A stretch of DNA of 23,399 nt, from positions 1,021 through 24,419 of the forward strand of contig DUHU01000148.1 in NCBI GenBank assembly GCA_013330765.1. The letters are read 5' to 3'. This stretch comes from Candidatus Poseidoniaceae archaeon (GTDB lineage Archaea > Thermoplasmatota > Poseidoniia > Poseidoniales > Poseidoniaceae). Under the pieces are notes generated by a model. That model ran no database searches and was not told the origin of the DNA. It worked only from the letters and a program-made list of their open reading frames with translations. A program made the position numbers and the translations under genes. This document shows, one piece after another, positions 23,328 to 23,399 of this stretch (positions within the stretch are counted from its first letter, which is position 1; the number at the start of each line of letters is the position of its first letter).

Positions 23328-23399
23328 ATGAGCAAAACACCCTGCAGTTGTTCGAACTACCGAGCGTTGCGCGATGTGGTGCAGGAGGCAGGATTCGAA
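23328..23399 (+). CDS. Possible start of a plus-strand gene (cut by window edge)
   Basis: Twenty-four codons without a stop begin at an ATG and run off the right edge (MSKTPCSCSNYRALRDVV...). The ATG directly follows GGAGGG, which is too close for a standard ribosome binding site; a GTG at 23280 in the same frame is an alternative. The arrangement would be divergent from the peroxiredoxin gene. The family is not recognisable from so short a stretch and the call may be wrong. Confidence 0.3.
   Translation, partial: MSKTPCSCSNYRALRDVVQEAGFE

Noticed and set aside
23207..23335. N-terminal extension of the peroxiredoxin frame
   Set aside because: It would start at a TTG and adds 43 residues absent from the family; the conserved start lies at 23206.
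23370..23399. GGATTCGAA at the right edge resembling a tRNA T arm
   Set aside because: No anticodon or D arm is recognisable upstream; the match is too short and the window ends.

Overview
The window reads as an archaeal chromosome segment of fairly high GC content. The evidence is an archaeal Sec61-gamma/SecE, Spt5/NusG, L11, L1, P0 (L10), P1 (L12) run, a TATA-type promoter, and an archaeal-style cis-prenyltransferase. A sodium-coupled amino acid transporter, a secreted membrane-anchored M14 carboxypeptidase with calcium loops, and dense packing with GTG starts and overlapping stop/start codons would fit a marine, peptide-using member of Thermoplasmatota such as Marine Group II (Poseidoniia). 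That placement is inference; no rRNA is present to confirm it.

Layout. 1-4928 (minus): an M14 carboxypeptidase, an NSS-family symporter whose GTG start overlaps the peptidase stop, an unrecognised acidic single-pass membrane protein, and the first part of histidyl-tRNA synthetase, cut by the left edge. 5005-6102 (plus): an MscS-type channel, divergent from the peptidase. 6104-7255 (minus): an unrecognised protein with a C-terminal membrane hairpin. 7340-8561 (plus): cis-prenyltransferase and a NUDIX hydrolase. 8549-9568 (minus): a DUF354-like, glycosyltransferase-like protein. 9619-11476 (plus): RidA and a phosphomannomutase/phosphoglucomutase. 11480-12760 (minus): a small secreted protein and an unrecognised protein.

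12914-16574 (minus) is the transcription-translation locus secE, spt5/nusG, rpl11, rpl1, rpl10, rpl12. It is the most unusual part. The Spt5 protein carries an extra N-terminal NUDIX-like domain whose catalytic residues are largely missing. The L11 gene encodes only the C-terminal rRNA-binding domain; its whole N-terminal domain is absent, with a stop codon just upstream in frame and a TATA box close by. The L11-L1 spacer holds a two-stem hairpin with an asymmetric internal loop abutting the L1 ribosome binding site. This is the general shape expected of an L1 autoregulatory site.

16682-22334 (plus): a DnaJ-type co-chaperone, an RNase II/R-family exoribonuclease, a copper-type P1B ATPase and a small copper chaperone. 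22338-23206 (minus): a thioredoxin-like protein and a 2-Cys peroxiredoxin. Together these last four form a metal and redox defence cluster. The right edge may hold the first codons of another plus-strand gene. No gene-free stretch exceeds 300 bases. No tRNA, rRNA, CRISPR array, insertion sequence or phage gene was seen.
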